From Alphaproteobacteria bacterium (GTDB lineage Bacteria > Pseudomonadota > Alphaproteobacteria > Micavibrionales > Micavibrionaceae): 55,714 nucleotides of DNA. Each line of letters opens with the position of its first letter. Positions within the stretch are counted from its first letter, which is position 1. This document shows positions 54,800 to 55,714 of this stretch, in pieces. The translations under genes and the position numbers were made by a program. The notes below the pieces were generated by a model that was not told the DNA's origin, ran no database searches, and worked only from the letters and a program-made list of their open reading frames with translations. The DNA lies in the NCBI GenBank assembly GCA_021775915.1, contig JAJFGW010000036.1, positions 1 to 55,714 of the forward strand, read 5' to 3'.

Positions 54800-54817
54800 A
54801 GCTAGGGGTAGAGAAGA

Positions 54818-55639
54818 ATGACTGAAAAAAATGATCGTCTAACAATTACAGTGATTGCCGATTACGGGCCATTATCTGATCTGGCTTTTGCCGAGGTCAC
54901 GCAAAATATTCATGAACAGCTTGATGACTTTGGTGCGCGGATTAAGGAATATTCCGTGCCGGCCTTTGACACGATGGCGACCGGCTTTTTTCTTGCGCAA
55001 ACTGCGATTAACAGCAAGCTTGGCGAAAATCATATTTTCTTTGTCAACACCGCGCCGCGCCATGACGATGAAAAACCGCGCGAAAATTCCGCCGGGGAAA
55101 AGCTGGTTTATATGAAGCTTTATAACGGCGTACGTATTTTGGCGGTTAATAGCGGGAATTCTCTGTCTTTTGTTAAAGAGGCCGCTGAAGAAATTTATGT
55201 CGTGAATGTTGAAAATGAAGGCTCACAGTTCCGCTCCCGTGATTTTTATCCCAAGGTACTGGGCGAAATTGTGCGCGGTGATGAATCGCGCCTGACAAAA
55301 GCGGAGCCTGTTATCCCGGATTATCCGAAAAATGCGGTTGCCTTTGTTGATGGTTACGGCAATATCAAAACAACGATCGACCCGGAAGATCTTGAAGACC
55401 ATATGGGTAATTATTTGAGTGTTGCGATGAACGGAATCAAACATTTTGTTCGGGCGGGAAAAGGTATATTTGATGTATCAGATGGCGAGCCTTGTATTGC
55501 CAAGGGAAGTTCCGGCTGGACTTTAAAGAACGGTATCAGGCGTGAATTTACCGAGGTCGTTATCAGAAGCGGTAATGCGTTTCTGGCCTTTAAAAAACCG
55601 TCCGGCGGCACTAAGGTTACTTTTGAACCGGCACCGTGA
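54818..55639 (+). CDS. SAM-hydroxide adenosyltransferase (DUF62)-like protein, divergent
   Basis: 273 residues with the layout of the DUF62/SAM hydrolase family: an N-terminal sheet domain and a C-terminal barrel starting AVAFVDGYGNIKTTID, which matches the family VxxIDxFGNxxTNI strand. The usual N-terminal TDFGxxDxYVG and VDPGVG motifs appear only as IADYGPLSDLAFAEV and FVNTAPRHDD, so catalytic residues may be changed. Last gene of the fieF-glk-deacetylase run. Function is inferred from fold pattern only. Confidence 0.7.
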   Translation: MTEKNDRLTITVIADYGPLSDLAFAEVTQNIHEQLDDFGARIKEYSVPAFDTMATGFFLAQTAINSKLGENHIFFVNTAPRHDDEKPRENSAGEKLVYMKLYNGVRILAVNSGNSLSFVKEAAEEIYVVNVENEGSQFRSRDFYPKVLGEIVRGDESRLTKAEPVIPDYPKNAVAFVDGYGNIKTTIDPEDLEDHMGNYLSVAMNGIKHFVRAGKGIFDVSDGEPCIAKGSSGWTLKNGIRREFTEVVIRSGNAFLAFKKPSGGTKVTFEPAP

Positions 55640-55680
55640 CTTGCTTTCTGTGTTGTAAGTGATTAAATGTTAACTAATTC

Positions 55681-55714
55681 GCGGGTGTAGCTTAATGGTA
55701 AAGCCCTAGCCTTC
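55681..55714 (+). tRNA. tRNA-Gly (probable UCC anticodon), cut by window edge
   Basis: The last 34 bases form the 5' half of a tRNA: acceptor GCGGGTG, D-arm TAGCTTAATGGTAAAGC, anticodon stem CTAGC and loop start CTTC. The body matches tRNA-Gly, and C-T-T-C at loop positions 32-35 fits anticodon UCC. The 3' half lies outside. Confidence 0.85.

Overview
The window looks like a stretch of ordinary chromosome from a free-living alphaproteobacterium of moderate GC content. The lineage call rests on gene content: an NDUFA12-family complex I protein next to a DUF2155 protein and a lone MlaD protein, a phasin, a SPOR-tailed D,D-carboxypeptidase, and phased TTAA-N7-TTAA motifs like the CtrA boxes of this class. 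The order within the class cannot be fixed from the sequence. No insertion sequence, prophage, CRISPR array or rRNA is visible. One tRNA is cut by the right edge.

Layout. 1-1.8 kb: an omega-amino-acid aminotransferase cut by the left edge, then a small membrane protein with a shrunken tandem copy. 1.9-9 kb: rhomboid protease, VanX-like dipeptidase, MlaE/MlaF lipid transporter, penicillin-binding protein 1A, a DsbD N-domain protein and YqgE. 9-15.5 kb: a minus-strand run (M32 carboxypeptidase, threonine synthase, M16 peptidase, acetyltransferase), then SseB-like, RluA-like and PhnA-like genes. 15.5-16.3 kb: a gene-poor patch with repeats and hairpins. 16.3-28.2 kb: guaA and guaB, metF and metE, RsmB-like and RlmE rRNA methyltransferases, acetyltransferases and hypotheticals. 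28.2-35.6 kb: M48 protease, two DsbA-like proteins, aroQ, accB, accC, aat, a new 57-residue gene, DUF2155, mlaD and NDUFA12. 35.7-43.7 kb: SurA-like protein, receiver-deaminase fusion, ClpP-like protease, pilin-like protein, clpA, clpS, a secreted protein and a phasin. 43.9-50.8 kb: two D,D-carboxypeptidases, a second pilin-like protein and a large autotransporter. 50.8 kb to the end: two hypotheticals, a cation efflux protein, glucokinase, a polysaccharide deacetylase, a SAM-hydrolase-like protein and tRNA-Gly.

Themes. Envelope building and quality control dominate: PBP1A, two carboxypeptidases, MlaEF/MlaD, two thiol oxidoreductases, BepA-like M48, SurA-like protein and autotransporter. Most parts of an N-degron pathway (Aat, ClpS, ClpA and a divergent ClpP) lie within about 9 kb.

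Items most worth a second look: (1) a receiver domain without its phosphoacceptor Asp fused to a deaminase domain without its two zinc cysteines; (2) four TTAA half-sites exactly 11 bp apart in front of an unrecognised 57-residue gene; (3) two paralogous pilin-like proteins, one in line with a SPOR carboxypeptidase and an autotransporter; (4) a 393-bp tandem duplication whose second copy lost 82 codons in frame; (5) an autotransporter whose passenger carries RTX-like Gly-Asp repeats.
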